Positions 8,052 through 16,228 of a DNA stretch of 39,519 nucleotides are shown here, piece after piece. Under the pieces are notes generated by a model that saw only the letters and a list, made by a program, of their open reading frames with translations, was not told where the DNA came from and did no database searches. Positions within the stretch are counted from its first letter, which is position 1. Every line of letters starts with the position of its first letter. A program made the translations under genes and the position numbers. The DNA is from Hahella sp. HN01 (GTDB lineage: Bacteria > Pseudomonadota > Gammaproteobacteria > Pseudomonadales > Oleiphilaceae), in NCBI RefSeq assembly GCF_018986435.1, contig NZ_JAHMIN010000048.1:1-39519 (forward strand), given 5' to 3'.

Positions 8052-8544
8052 AGTGGTTGTTGGTATTGGCAGCAATATCGACCCGGATAAGAATATTGCT
8101 CTGGCGCTAGACGCGTTGGATGCGCATTTTCAGGATTTGCGTTTATCGCCTGTATATGAGTCGGAAGCGATTGGGTTCGCCGGCGACGCCTTTATCAATT
8201 TGGTGGCGGCGTTTCACACTGAGGAGCCGGTTGGCGCAGTGCAGCGAACTTTGAAGCAGATTGAGGCGAGCAGCGGGCGTACGGGTTTGGAGTCTAAGCA
8301 CTCTGGGCGCACGCTGGATATCGATATCCTTACCTATGGAGATGTAGTGGGAGAAGTGGAGGGGATTGCGCTTCCGCGGGGTGAAATAACAGAGAACGCT
8401 TATGTTTTGCTGCCCCTGGCGGAGCTTGTGCCCAATGAACGCCACCCGGCCTTGAACGTCTCCTACGCGGAGTTGTGGGAAAAGTATGATCGCGCCCAGC
8501 GACTACATAGAGTCGCCTTTAGCTGGCGCGACCAGACTTTCTAG
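8044..8544 (+). CDS. FolK-like protein (HPPK family), divergent paralogue
   Basis: This 166-residue protein has the HPPK fold signature (VGIGSNIDPDKNI; the metal-binding pair in RTLDIDILTYG). GTG 8044 is chosen because AGAGGAG (8028-8034) lies 9 nt upstream; TTG 8023 is an unlikely alternative. Compared with E. coli FolK several substrate residues differ: the Arg/Trp loop (R84, W89) is replaced by GLESKHS, the His-Tyr pair (H115-Y116) by PRGE, and R121 by Asn. A canonical folK is present at 11997-12479, so this copy may be specialised or weakly active. The folB coupling matches a Pseudomonas arrangement and argues for a pterin-related role. Confidence 0.85.
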   Translation: MVKVVVGIGSNIDPDKNIALALDALDAHFQDLRLSPVYESEAIGFAGDAFINLVAAFHTEEPVGAVQRTLKQIEASSGRTGLESKHSGRTLDIDILTYGDVVGEVEGIALPRGEITENAYVLLPLAELVPNERHPALNVSYAELWEKYDRAQRLHRVAFSWRDQTF

Positions 8545-8559
8545 CGGAATCCGGGAGAG

Positions 8560-10233
8560 TTAGCTCCCGGAACCGTTAGCTTTGCGGAATTTCTCCACCA
8601 GCGCCGCGCTGGACGGATCTAGCGCATCCGTCGACGCGCCGGTGTCCAGCAGCATGGGCAATATACTGTCGCTGAGTTGTTTGCCCAGCTCCACGCCCCA
8701 CTGATCAAAAGAATTCAAATTCCAGATAACTCCCTGCACGAAAACTTTTTGCTCATACAGGGCTATCAGCGCGCCGAGCGTATGCGGATTGATTTCATCC
8801 ATCACCAGCGTGTTGCTGGGACGGTTGCCGGGAATCACTTTATGAGGAGCCAGTTCCCCCGCGCGCTCTGATGACATGCCAGCATCAAGCAGCTCCTGAC
8901 GAGCCTTCTCAAGAGACTTGCCGCACATCAATGCTTGGCTCTGCGCGAAGCAGTTGGAGGCAAGCATGGCGTGATGACGTCCGGCGGGCTTGTGGGATTT
9001 CAGCGGCAGAATGAAGTCCGCTGGGGTCCAGCGTGTGCCCTGGTGCAGTAACTGGTGATAGGCATGCTGGCCGTTAGTGCCGGCGCCGCCCCAGATAATA
9101 GGGCCCGTGGCGTAGTCGACGCCAACGCCTGAACGGTTGACGCCTTTGCCGTTGCTTTCCATATCAACCTGTTGCAGGTGCGCAGGCAGATTCTCAAGCG
9201 TCTGGTCATAGGGCAGGATAACGTAGCTGTCCGCGCCCAGGAAATTGTGATACCAAATGCCCAGCATGCCCATCAATACGGGCATATTTTGCTCGAGCGG
9301 CGCAGTTTTGAAGTGCTGATCCATGGCTTCTGCGCCGGCGAGCAACTCTCTGAAGGCCTTCATACCAACTTGCAGCGCAATGGGCAAGCCAATGGCGGAC
9401 CACAAAGAGTAGCGGCCACCCACCCAGTCCCACATCGGAAATACATTTTCCGCATCGATACCGAAATCACGGGCGCGCTGCACGTTGCTGGAAACTGCGA
9501 CAAAATGCTTGCTCAGTCCCGTCTCAGAACCGCCTTCGCGCAAATACCATTCGCGAGCGGTCATGGAGTTCGCCAGTGTCTCTTGAGTCGTGAAAGACTT
9601 GGACTGGACGATGAACAACGTGGTCTCTGGATTCAGGTTCTCCAGGGTGTAGGCAATATCAGAGCCGTCCACATTGGAGACGAAATGGCAGCGGATGTTT
9701 TCCTGCCAGTAAGGACGCAGTGCTTCTACCGCAACGCGAGGCCCCAGATAGGAGCCGCCGATACCGATGCTGACGACATCATTGATCGGCTTGCCGCTGT
9801 AACCTAACCATTCGCCACGGTGAACCTTGCTGACGAACTGCTCCATTTGCGCCAGGGCGCTGCGGATTTCGGGTTTGATATCCTGGCCATCCACCAGCAC
9901 TGGCGTATCGGAACTGCTGCGCAGTGCGGTATGAAGCACCGCGCGGCCTTCCGTGTGATTGATCGGCTCGCCAGCGAACATGGCGTCGATGGACTTTCTC
10001 ATTCCTGCGTCTTCAGCCAGTTTTACCAGCTTTTCCAACGTAGCGGAGTTTGCTCTGTTCTTGGAGTAGTCCAGAGTGAGTCCCGCAGCACTGAGAGAGT
10101 AGCTTTGGACTCTGGCGGGATCGCGATGAAAGTAATCCAGAATATGGTCGTTGGCGGTATCTGCAGCATGTTGCTGCAACGCCCGCCAGCTTTCTTTTGC
10201 CTTATCGTTAAGCGTTTGAGGCGTGTCTTGCAT
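8560..10233 (-). CDS. pgi: Glucose-6-phosphate isomerase
   Basis: Pgi interconverts glucose-6-phosphate and fructose-6-phosphate in the cytoplasm. The 557-residue length is normal (E. coli 549). Both signatures are present: sugar-phosphate binding segments (SIGIGGSYLGPRVAVEAL; VGGRYSLWSAIGLPIALQ) and the QLLHQGTRWTPADFI region before the C-terminal lobe. It is the last gene of the leftward pan-pgi run, 33 bp after panC, matching the Pseudomonas order panB-panC-pgi. Confidence 0.98.
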   Translation of the reverse strand: MQDTPQTLNDKAKESWRALQQHAADTANDHILDYFHRDPARVQSYSLSAAGLTLDYSKNRANSATLEKLVKLAEDAGMRKSIDAMFAGEPINHTEGRAVLHTALRSSSDTPVLVDGQDIKPEIRSALAQMEQFVSKVHRGEWLGYSGKPINDVVSIGIGGSYLGPRVAVEALRPYWQENIRCHFVSNVDGSDIAYTLENLNPETTLFIVQSKSFTTQETLANSMTAREWYLREGGSETGLSKHFVAVSSNVQRARDFGIDAENVFPMWDWVGGRYSLWSAIGLPIALQVGMKAFRELLAGAEAMDQHFKTAPLEQNMPVLMGMLGIWYHNFLGADSYVILPYDQTLENLPAHLQQVDMESNGKGVNRSGVGVDYATGPIIWGGAGTNGQHAYHQLLHQGTRWTPADFILPLKSHKPAGRHHAMLASNCFAQSQALMCGKSLEKARQELLDAGMSSERAGELAPHKVIPGNRPSNTLVMDEINPHTLGALIALYEQKVFVQGVIWNLNSFDQWGVELGKQLSDSILPMLLDTGASTDALDPSSAALVEKFRKANGSGS

Positions 10234-10266
10234 TGTTTTGAATTTCCTTGGGATTGATGATGGATA

Positions 10267-11118
10267 TCAACCTAGGTGTACGCTGATGTTGTCGATAAGC
10301 CTTGTCGTTCCCAGGTAGGCCGCCGCAAGTATCGTGATGTCCCTGTCGCTGGCGACCGCCGGAGACAGAGTGTCGCTGTTCACGATATTGAAGTAGTCAG
10401 GAACGAAACCGGCTTGCGTCAGTTTATTGTTGGCTTCTGCGCTTATTGCGGCGAAGTCCTTGTCGCCATTTTCAATCTGCTCCGCACTTTCTTGCAGGAG
10501 CTTGTACAGCAATGGCGCCGTTTGGCGTTGTTCGGCGGAAAGGTAGCCATTGCGGGAACTCATCGCCAGACCGTCCGTTTCCCTGAGGGTGGAACCACTC
10601 TCAACGACGATAGGGAGATAGAGATCGCGAGTCATCTTGCGAATGACCGCCAGTTGCTGAAAGTCTTTTTCGCCAAATATGGCGACATCCGGCTGCACCA
10701 TGTTGAACAGCATGGATACGACGGTTGTTACGCCAGTAAAGTGTCCGGGCCGGCTGGCTCCGCAGTGGAGCTCGCTCAGCGCGGGTGTAATAACCTTGGT
10801 ATGGCGCTCCAGTCCCTCTGGGTACAGCTGACTGACTTCCGGGGTGAATAAAAGGTGATTACCAGCGGCGACCAGCTTTTCTTTGTCTGCGTCCAAGGTT
10901 CTCGGATACTTGTCCAGATCCTCGTTTGCCCCAAACTGTAACGGGTTAACGAAAATGGACGTTACCACATAGTCGCACAATTCCTTGGCTTGTTTGACAA
11001 GGCTGACATGCCCTGCGTGCAAGTTGCCCATGGTGGGCACCAGTCCAATGCGTTTCCCTTGCGTACGCTGCTGCCGGATTGCGGCGCGCAGATCTTTAAC
11101 CCTGTGGATGGTGATCAT
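10267..11118 (-). CDS. panC: Pantothenate synthetase PanC
   Basis: PanC joins pantoate and beta-alanine using ATP, the last step to pantothenate. The 283-residue protein has the HIGH-like ATP motif ([15 protein letters not shown]), [19 protein letters not shown], the pantoate-binding FGEKDFQQL and the KMSKS-like MSSRNGYLS. Its ATG overlaps the panB stop by 4 bp (ATGA), so the two are coupled. Confidence 0.98.
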   Translation of the reverse strand: MITIHRVKDLRAAIRQQRTQGKRIGLVPTMGNLHAGHVSLVKQAKELCDYVVTSIFVNPLQFGANEDLDKYPRTLDADKEKLVAAGNHLLFTPEVSQLYPEGLERHTKVITPALSELHCGASRPGHFTGVTTVVSMLFNMVQPDVAIFGEKDFQQLAVIRKMTRDLYLPIVVESGSTLRETDGLAMSSRNGYLSAEQRQTAPLLYKLLQESAEQIENGDKDFAAISAEANNKLTQAGFVPDYFNIVNSDTLSPAVASDRDITILAAAYLGTTRLIDNISVHLG

Positions 11119-11909
11119 ATGTTGAAGCTGTGCTCCTCCGCCGGAAATGCGCCGCTCTTAACGGCTTCCACGTAACCTTTAAACGCTGCTTGAATGGAAT
11201 CGGAACCGGCGAGGAAGTTTTTGACGAACTTCGGTTTCTTGCCTGCGCCGACTCCTAAAAGATCGTGCATCACCAACACTTGCCCGTCAGTGTAAGGCCC
11301 TGCGCCAATGCCGACGACCGGCGCGCTGACTTCTTCCGTCAATTGCTTGGCGAGTTTGGTGGGGACGCATTCCAGCAATATTATGTCAGCGCCGGCTTGT
11401 TCCAATGCCTTGGCGTCGTCCAGCATCATCTGCGCCTGACTTGCTTCTTTACCTTGCACTTTATAGCCGCCGAACTTGTTGACGGACTGTGGCGTTAGCC
11501 CTAAATGAGCGCATACCGGGACGCCCTGGCGGGAAAGATGTGCAATGGCGTCACAAAGCCAGGCTCCGCCTTCCAGTTTCACCATGTGCGCGCCTGCTTG
11601 CATGAGCTGCCTGGCTCCGGCCATCGCCTGTTCCGGCGTGCCGTAACTCATAAAAGGCATATCTGCGATGATGAACGCGTTGCGCGCGCCGCGTTTGACT
11701 GACGCTGTGTGGTAAACCATGTCTTCCAGGCGAACTGGAACCGTGCTGTCGTGACCCTGTAAAACCATGCCGAGTGAATCGCCGACCAATATCACCTCAA
11801 CGCCAGCCTGATCCATTTCGTAGGCGAAGGTGGCGTCATAGGCGGTCATTACCGCGAATTTTTCGGATTTCTTCTTGAGGTCCAGGAGGGTGCTCAGAGT
11901 GATGGACAT
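11115..11909 (-). CDS. panB: 3-methyl-2-oxobutanoate hydroxymethyltransferase PanB
   Basis: PanB adds a hydroxymethyl group from methylene-tetrahydrofolate to ketoisovalerate, the first committed step to pantothenate. ATG 11909 gives 264 residues, exactly the E. coli length, beginning [20 protein letters not shown], with AGGATG upstream. Family motifs are [28 protein letters not shown] and [19 protein letters not shown]. Its folate cofactor makes the neighbouring folK thematically related. Confidence 0.97.
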   Translation of the reverse strand: MSITLSTLLDLKKKSEKFAVMTAYDATFAYEMDQAGVEVILVGDSLGMVLQGHDSTVPVRLEDMVYHTASVKRGARNAFIIADMPFMSYGTPEQAMAGARQLMQAGAHMVKLEGGAWLCDAIAHLSRQGVPVCAHLGLTPQSVNKFGGYKVQGKEASQAQMMLDDAKALEQAGADIILLECVPTKLAKQLTEEVSAPVVGIGAGPYTDGQVLVMHDLLGVGAGKKPKFVKNFLAGSDSIQAAFKGYVEAVKSGAFPAEEHSFNI

Positions 11910-11996
11910 GCAATCATCCTGTACTGTTGGAGGCAATAGACTAAATGGAAACCTGGTGTGAATAAAGTCCCGGATGCGTTGAGGAGACGTTTCGTC

Positions 11997-12479
11997 CTAC
12001 TGAATACGCTCAATGCCTTCCTGCGGCAATGTCGCAAGCAGAGCGGATATCGATCCAATGCCCGGAATAACGCAATTCGGCGCAATTTCAGCCAAGGGAA
12101 ATATAACAAAGTTACGCTCGTGCATGGCGTAATGAGGTACGGTCAGTACTTCGCTGTTCAGAGTTTCATCGCCAAATAACAGCAAATCCAGATCCAGGGT
12201 TCTGGGAGTCCAGCGTTCGCCCTGGCGTACGCGGCCTTGATTGTTCTCAATAGTTTGCAGCTCTCGCAACAGGTCGAGAGGTTCCAGGCTGGTTTCCAGT
12301 TGCGCGACCGCGTTGACATACCAGGGCTGGTCAGGCGCGCCGAGGGGCGCGCTGCGATACAGGCTGGACGCCTGCAGCAACTGGACGCTGGATATATCTT
12401 CCAGCGCGCTTAGCGCTTGGCGCAGCTGTTGCTCAGGCTGGCTTAGGTTACTACCCAAGCCGACATAGCAGAGTGTCAT
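11997..12479 (-). CDS. folK: 6-hydroxymethyl-7,8-dihydropterin pyrophosphokinase FolK
   Basis: FolK transfers pyrophosphate from ATP to hydroxymethyl-dihydropterin in folate synthesis. At 160 residues it is the normal length and keeps the canonical residues: YVGLGSNL at the start, GRVRQGERWTPRTLDLDLLLFG containing the Arg/Trp loop and Asp pair, and the HYAMHERNFV segment with His-Tyr and Arg. Its start overlaps the pcnB stop by 4 bp. This is the standard folK, in contrast to the divergent homologue at 8044-8544. Confidence 0.97.
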   Translation of the reverse strand: MTLCYVGLGSNLSQPEQQLRQALSALEDISSVQLLQASSLYRSAPLGAPDQPWYVNAVAQLETSLEPLDLLRELQTIENNQGRVRQGERWTPRTLDLDLLLFGDETLNSEVLTVPHYAMHERNFVIFPLAEIAPNCVIPGIGSISALLATLPQEGIERIQ

Positions 12480-13849
12480 TGCGATGGCGCACTGTTGTTG
12501 GTGCGGCGTGGGCGTCTGCGCGGACGTCTGCGTCCACCGGAGCCGTCCCGTTTAGGGCCTTGCTGCTGCAATTTATTACGCCCCTGGTCATCGGCTTCCT
12601 GGTAGCGCGTCCACCACTCGCCAAGTCCTTGCAGGTCTTCACCGCTTTGTTCACGCAAGACCAGGAAGTCGTAGGCGGCGCGGAAGCGGGGATGTTCCAC
12701 CAGGCTCTGCAGACGTTTGCTTTGTTTGCGGGGCAGTCGAAGCTGCAATTCCCAGATTTCACGCATGGGCTGACTGAAACGCTTCGGCAGCGCAGTGTGC
12801 TTGACCTGCTGCGCCAGCACTTTGTCGATAGCCTTGTGCATAGCCTGCATGGGAGGCAAGCCGTCGTCTTGGTAGCGCTGCTGCAGTCTTTGCATTGGCG
12901 ACCACAACATGGCCGCGTATAAAAACGCAGGAGTTACCGGCTTGTCCTGGGCGATTCGCTTATCCGTGTTGCGCAGCGCTTGCAGGATCAGTTTCTCCGC
13001 ATGGGGGTGCTCATTTTCCAGCAGGCGGTCAGTTTCTGGGAACAGGAATTTGAATAAGTCGAACTGGCGCAGAATTTCGAATGTACGTACGGCTTTACCG
13101 GATAAGAACAGCTTCAGAACTTCTTCAAACAAACGCGCAGAGGGTATGTTGAGAAGCAAGGGGCCTAGATCCAGGATGGGGCTGGCGGTGCGTTCTTCGA
13201 TTGAAAAATCCAGTTTTGCGGCGAATCGGGCTGCGCGCAGCATGCGCACGGGATCTTCCCGGTAACGGGTTTCAGGGTCGCCGATCAGGCGCAGAACCCG
13301 GTGTTCAATGTCTTCGATGCCGCCTGCGTAGTCATAAATGCTGAAATCTCTGACGCAGTAATAAAGCGCGTTAACGGTGAAGTCACGGCGTAGCGCGTCT
13401 TCTTCCTGGTTGCCGTAGACATTGTCGCGCAGTATCTGGCCTGAGTCGCTGGTGACCGCGTCGCCGTCGTCTTCGCCAGCATTTTGATGACCGGCGCGAA
13501 ATGTGGCGACTTCAATGATCTCACGACCGAAGCGCACATGAGCGAGGCGGAAACGACGTCCGATCAGGCGACAGTTGTTGAACTGCTCGCGCACTTGTTC
13601 TGGGGTTGCGCTGGTGGCGACGTCGAAGTCTTTGGGCTGTTCGCCCAGTAATAAATCGCGCACGCCGCCGCCGACTAGAAAGGCGTCATAGTTGGCGCCG
13701 TTCAGGCGGTAGAGAACTTTCAACGCCGCAGGGCTGATCTGCTTGCGTGAGACTGTATGGCTGTCGCGGGGGATGATTCGCAGTTTCAAAGGTTTTGCGC
13801 CGGCTTCTTTGCGTCCCGGTTTTATCAGGCCCATTAACTTTTTCAGCAT
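12476..13849 (-). CDS. pcnB: Poly(A) polymerase I PcnB
   Basis: PcnB adds 3' poly(A) tails that help degrade RNAs. The 457-residue protein has the nucleotidyltransferase signature LVGGGVRDLLLGEQPKDFDV with the catalytic Asp residues, an RNA-binding core (REDPVRMLRAARFAAKL), and a very basic C-terminal tail (RRRPRRRPRRTNNSAPSQ), common in this family. The upstream ribosome binding site is weak. It follows the predicted CrcZ-like RNA, as in Pseudomonas, and begins the pcnB-folK-panB-panC run. Confidence 0.97.
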   Translation of the reverse strand: MLKKLMGLIKPGRKEAGAKPLKLRIIPRDSHTVSRKQISPAALKVLYRLNGANYDAFLVGGGVRDLLLGEQPKDFDVATSATPEQVREQFNNCRLIGRRFRLAHVRFGREIIEVATFRAGHQNAGEDDGDAVTSDSGQILRDNVYGNQEEDALRRDFTVNALYYCVRDFSIYDYAGGIEDIEHRVLRLIGDPETRYREDPVRMLRAARFAAKLDFSIEERTASPILDLGPLLLNIPSARLFEEVLKLFLSGKAVRTFEILRQFDLFKFLFPETDRLLENEHPHAEKLILQALRNTDKRIAQDKPVTPAFLYAAMLWSPMQRLQQRYQDDGLPPMQAMHKAIDKVLAQQVKHTALPKRFSQPMREIWELQLRLPRKQSKRLQSLVEHPRFRAAYDFLVLREQSGEDLQGLGEWWTRYQEADDQGRNKLQQQGPKRDGSGGRRRPRRRPRRTNNSAPSQ

Positions 13850-14055
13850 GACGATCTTGTGTCTATCAATACCAATGATTTCGAGGGCCGGAGTGTACTC
13901 TTTTGTAACGGATATTGCGACAGCAAAAGCCGTGCCTCATACGTGGTGGAATGCGGCTGAAAGGTGCTCAGACCCAATATGCTTTAAGCATAGCTTTGAT
14001 GGGGCATTAGTCGACAAAAGACGGAAATTTAAGGAAAAAATGAGGAGAGGGGAGA
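13850..14055. other. pcnB leader region
   Basis: This 206-bp stretch lies between the sRNA terminator and pcnB. It should carry the pcnB promoter, but I found no well-spaced -35/-10 pair. An open frame on the plus strand (to 14063) has no ribosome binding site or recognisable protein and runs antisense into pcnB. Confidence 0.35.
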
Positions 14056-14437
14056 ATAACTAAGGGGAAAGCAATGTTGCTTTCCCCCACTGAGAAGAAG
14101 GTTAGACGATTTTTTGTTTTTATTTTTGTCTTGGTCCCAAACGATTGGTCGCTCCACAATTAGAGCCTAGAGGATTAGTTACAAACGGAACGCTTTGAAT
14201 ACTTCGAGTGATAATAGGGATTTGGATAGTGTTGTTTAAGTCTAGAATGTCCACTGTCGTGGTTCTTTTTAATACTAGACACCCTACCCATACCTTGAAA
14301 TACCACTAAAAAGCTCGGCATCCAAAACAATCAGTTCGCCACCCGTATTTTTATTTTTGTTCTGGGTTGTTCTTTTTGTTCACTCTGCTTTTTTATTTTT
14401 ATTTGTGCAGTTCGGTGCATTTTTATTTTTATTTTGC
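14056..14437 (-). ncRNA. CrcZ-like Hfq-sequestering small RNA (predicted)
   Basis: The roughly 380-nt RNA is predicted from a sigma-54 promoter (start near 14437) to a GC-rich hairpin. On the minus strand it carries five A-rich clusters fitting the AAnAAnAA motif: 14420-14435, 14389-14405, 14364-14381, 14345-14362 and 14107-14130. In Pseudomonas such motifs bind Hfq with Crc. GTGCA and TGCAC (14435-14439 and 14415-14419) would place the first cluster in a hairpin loop. It lies between cbrB and pcnB, same strand, exactly where Pseudomonas crcZ (about 400 nt) lies. In that genus CbrB activates CrcZ, which titrates Hfq/Crc and relieves catabolite repression. Sequence homology to CrcZ was not tested; the call rests on motifs, promoter and position. 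Confidence 0.78.
14064..14087 (-). terminator. Terminator hairpin of the CrcZ-like RNA
   Basis: GGGGAAAGCAA and TTGCTTTCCCC form a near-perfect 10-11 bp stem with a tiny loop. On the minus strand it is followed by TTAGTTATT, a weak U-rich run. It lies 20 nt after the last A-rich motif, fitting the 3' end of the sRNA. Confidence 0.6.
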
Positions 14438-14448
14438 ACTGTAAGAGA

Positions 14449-14463
14449 GCATGGGGCGTGCCA
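14449..14463 (-). promoter_or_regulatory. Sigma-54 (RpoN) promoter of the CrcZ-like RNA
   Basis: The minus strand reads C-TGGCACG-CCCCA-TGCT. The GG (-24) and GC (-12) are exactly 10 bp apart as RpoN requires, and it matches YTGGCACGrNNNTTGCW at all but two positions. The predicted start is near 14437, just before the first A-rich motif. A sigma-54 promoter needs an NtrC-type activator, and cbrB next door encodes one. Confidence 0.75.
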
Positions 14464-14530
14464 GAAAATTAAAAAAACATTATAAAACAGCAATGTAGCT
14501 GCGAGTGTTCAAAAGTCATACGTGTTTTTG

Positions 14531-14599
14531 CTTACCTGAGTGTTACCAATGCCCACTGAAAGGGCATCCTGGTGTTCCCCAAAGTAACGCTGGGTAACA
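14531..14599 (-). promoter_or_regulatory. Candidate CbrB enhancer sites (GTTAC/GTAAC cluster)
   Basis: Read on the plus strand, TTACC (14532), TGTTACC (14541-14547), GTAACG (14584-14589) and GGTAACA (14593-14599) are arranged as two mirrored pairs, about 95-165 bp upstream of the predicted sRNA start. That is normal spacing for enhancer sites of NtrC-family activators. Between them ATGCCC/GGGCAT (14549-14567) forms an inverted repeat. I recall TGTTAC-type half-sites for Pseudomonas CbrB but cannot confirm it here. A further GTAACA is at 14703. Confidence 0.5.
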
Positions 14600-14803
14600 A
14601 CTCAACCGCAGTTGGTGTCACAAAGAGGGGCGCGAGGCGCATTTAGACTGTTTTTTAATCAAAATTATGGCCCACATTAGTGAATATGCAAGTCAACTTA
14701 GCGTAACAATTTTAGGTTGTGAGCAATAAATGCGCGCGACCGACTAAATATCGATCAAAAAGAAACGATTTGGGGCGTGAGAAAGGAAAGTGTGGGGTAT
14801 TGC

Positions 14804-14822
14804 AGCCCGGATGAACCGGGCT
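14804..14822 (-). terminator. Hairpin just after cbrB
   Basis: AGCCCGG-ATGAA-CCGGGCT is a perfect 7-bp stem starting 15 nt past the cbrB stop. It lacks a good U-tract but probably ends the cbrAB transcript before the sRNA promoter region. Confidence 0.55.
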
Positions 14823-14836
14823 GGCTGGAAAAAGTG

Positions 14837-16225
14837 TTACTTAGCGCTTTTTTTGGTGCGCGGTATGCCCAAACGCTGTCGACGCTCCCATAAACTTTTG
14901 CGGCTGATGCCCAATTTGCGGGCCAACTCGGTTTCGCTCATGGTGTCCTGATTTTCCAGTACAAAGTGCTGGAAATAGTCCTCTAATGACAAATCCGTGC
15001 CTTTATCCGCGCCTTTGGAGTTGGCGGGGTTATCCATACTCAGCATACCTTCGGGGATATCCAGCTCTCCCTCCAGATCAATCGCCAGCAGGTCTTTGCC
15101 GATGTGGTCGCTGTCCGAGAGGATGACGGCGCGCTCGACGGCGTTCTCCATCTCTCGCACGTTGCCTGGCCACTGATAGCGACGAATAAGGGTGAGGGCG
15201 TCCTTATCGAATTTGAGGTTGGGCTTATCCATACGCTCGCCCATTTTAGCCAGCAGCATTTTAGCCAGACCGATGACATCATCCTCCCGGTCCCGCAATG
15301 GGGGGATGCGGAGCTGCATGACGTTCAGTCGGTAAAACAAGTCTTCCCGGAACTCGCCCACTTTGGTCATTGCCTTGAGGTTACGGTGCGTTGCGGCGAT
15401 GAGGCGCACGTCCACGCGTTTGGACTGGGTGGAGCCGACCCGACGAATCTCGCCCTCTTGGAGAACCCGTAACAAACGCGCCTGGGCTTCCAGTGGCAGT
15501 TCGCCTATTTCGTCGAGAAATAAGGTGCCGCCGTCAGCCGCCTCTATCAGGCCGCTACGCGCGCCCACAGCGCCCGTAAACGCGCCTTTCTCATGGCCGA
15601 ATAGCTCGGATTCAATCAGTGTTTCTGGAATCGCTGCGCAGTTGACGCAGATGAGAGCGCCCTCCCGACGTCGGCTCAACATGTGCAGGGCGCGTGCGGC
15701 CAGTTCTTTACCTGTGCCTGACTCGCCTTGAATCAGTACGGTGGTGTCGGTCGGGGAGACTTTACCGATCAAATCGAACAGCTTCAGCATTTCCGTGCAT
15801 TCGCCGAACATCAGATCATTGATGTCTGCGCGCGCAGAGGCGTTTTCCGCTTCGAGTTTGGGAGGCGAGGGCTTGGCGGGGCGCCGATCCAGGATGGATT
15901 TGATCGACGCCAGCATCTCGTCGTGATCGAAAGGCTTGGCGATATAGTCCACCGCGCCGAGTTTCATAGAATCCACGGCGGAGCGCAGGCTGGCGTAACT
16001 GGTCATGATCAGGACGGGAGTCTCGGTCGCCTGAATCAGATCGGTGCCGGGTCGACCGGGAAGACGCAGATCGGAAATGATCAAATCCGGTTTGCTTTGC
16101 TCCGCAACTTCCAGAGCGCGATCAACGGAGTCCGCTTCGGCGACGGCGTAACCGTTATGCTGTAAGAGTCGCGTCAGGGCGGAGCGGATAATGCTCTCGT
16201 CTTCTACAATCAAGATTAAAGCCAT
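14837..16225 (-). CDS. cbrB: Sigma-54-dependent response regulator CbrB
   Basis: CbrB is the NtrC-family activator of the CbrAB carbon/nitrogen control system. The 462-residue protein has a receiver domain (acidic pocket E8/D9, phosphoacceptor D52 in SDLRLPG, conserved Lys in DYIAKPFDH), an AAA+ domain (Walker A GESGTGKE near residue 170, the sigma-54 contact motif GAFTGA near 215) and a C-terminal Fis-type helix-turn-helix (SETELARKLGISRKSLWERR). It sits 3 bp after cbrA. The identity as CbrB rests on the N-terminal transporter domain of its kinase partner and the dksA-gluQ-cbrAB-pcnB gene order. The likely target is the sRNA downstream. Confidence 0.95.
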   Translation of the reverse strand: MALILIVEDESIIRSALTRLLQHNGYAVAEADSVDRALEVAEQSKPDLIISDLRLPGRPGTDLIQATETPVLIMTSYASLRSAVDSMKLGAVDYIAKPFDHDEMLASIKSILDRRPAKPSPPKLEAENASARADINDLMFGECTEMLKLFDLIGKVSPTDTTVLIQGESGTGKELAARALHMLSRRREGALICVNCAAIPETLIESELFGHEKGAFTGAVGARSGLIEAADGGTLFLDEIGELPLEAQARLLRVLQEGEIRRVGSTQSKRVDVRLIAATHRNLKAMTKVGEFREDLFYRLNVMQLRIPPLRDREDDVIGLAKMLLAKMGERMDKPNLKFDKDALTLIRRYQWPGNVREMENAVERAVILSDSDHIGKDLLAIDLEGELDIPEGMLSMDNPANSKGADKGTDLSLEDYFQHFVLENQDTMSETELARKLGISRKSLWERRQRLGIPRTKKSAK

Positions 16226-16228
16226 AGC

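Noticed and set aside
13743-14063. Plus-strand open frame of about 106 codons
   Set aside because: It runs antisense over the pcnB start, has no ribosome binding site and no recognisable protein sequence, and ends in the sRNA terminator hairpin.
14331-14420. 29-codon minus-strand ORF inside the predicted sRNA (starts MHRTAQIKIKK)
   Set aside because: Its Lys/Ile runs come from the A-rich Hfq-type motifs and no ribosome binding site precedes the ATG; a dual-function RNA is possible but unsupported.
14339-14440. T-rich region read as a plus-strand terminator or simple microsatellite
   Set aside because: The blocks have no GC-rich stem before them on the plus strand, and the minus-strand context explains their number and placement better.
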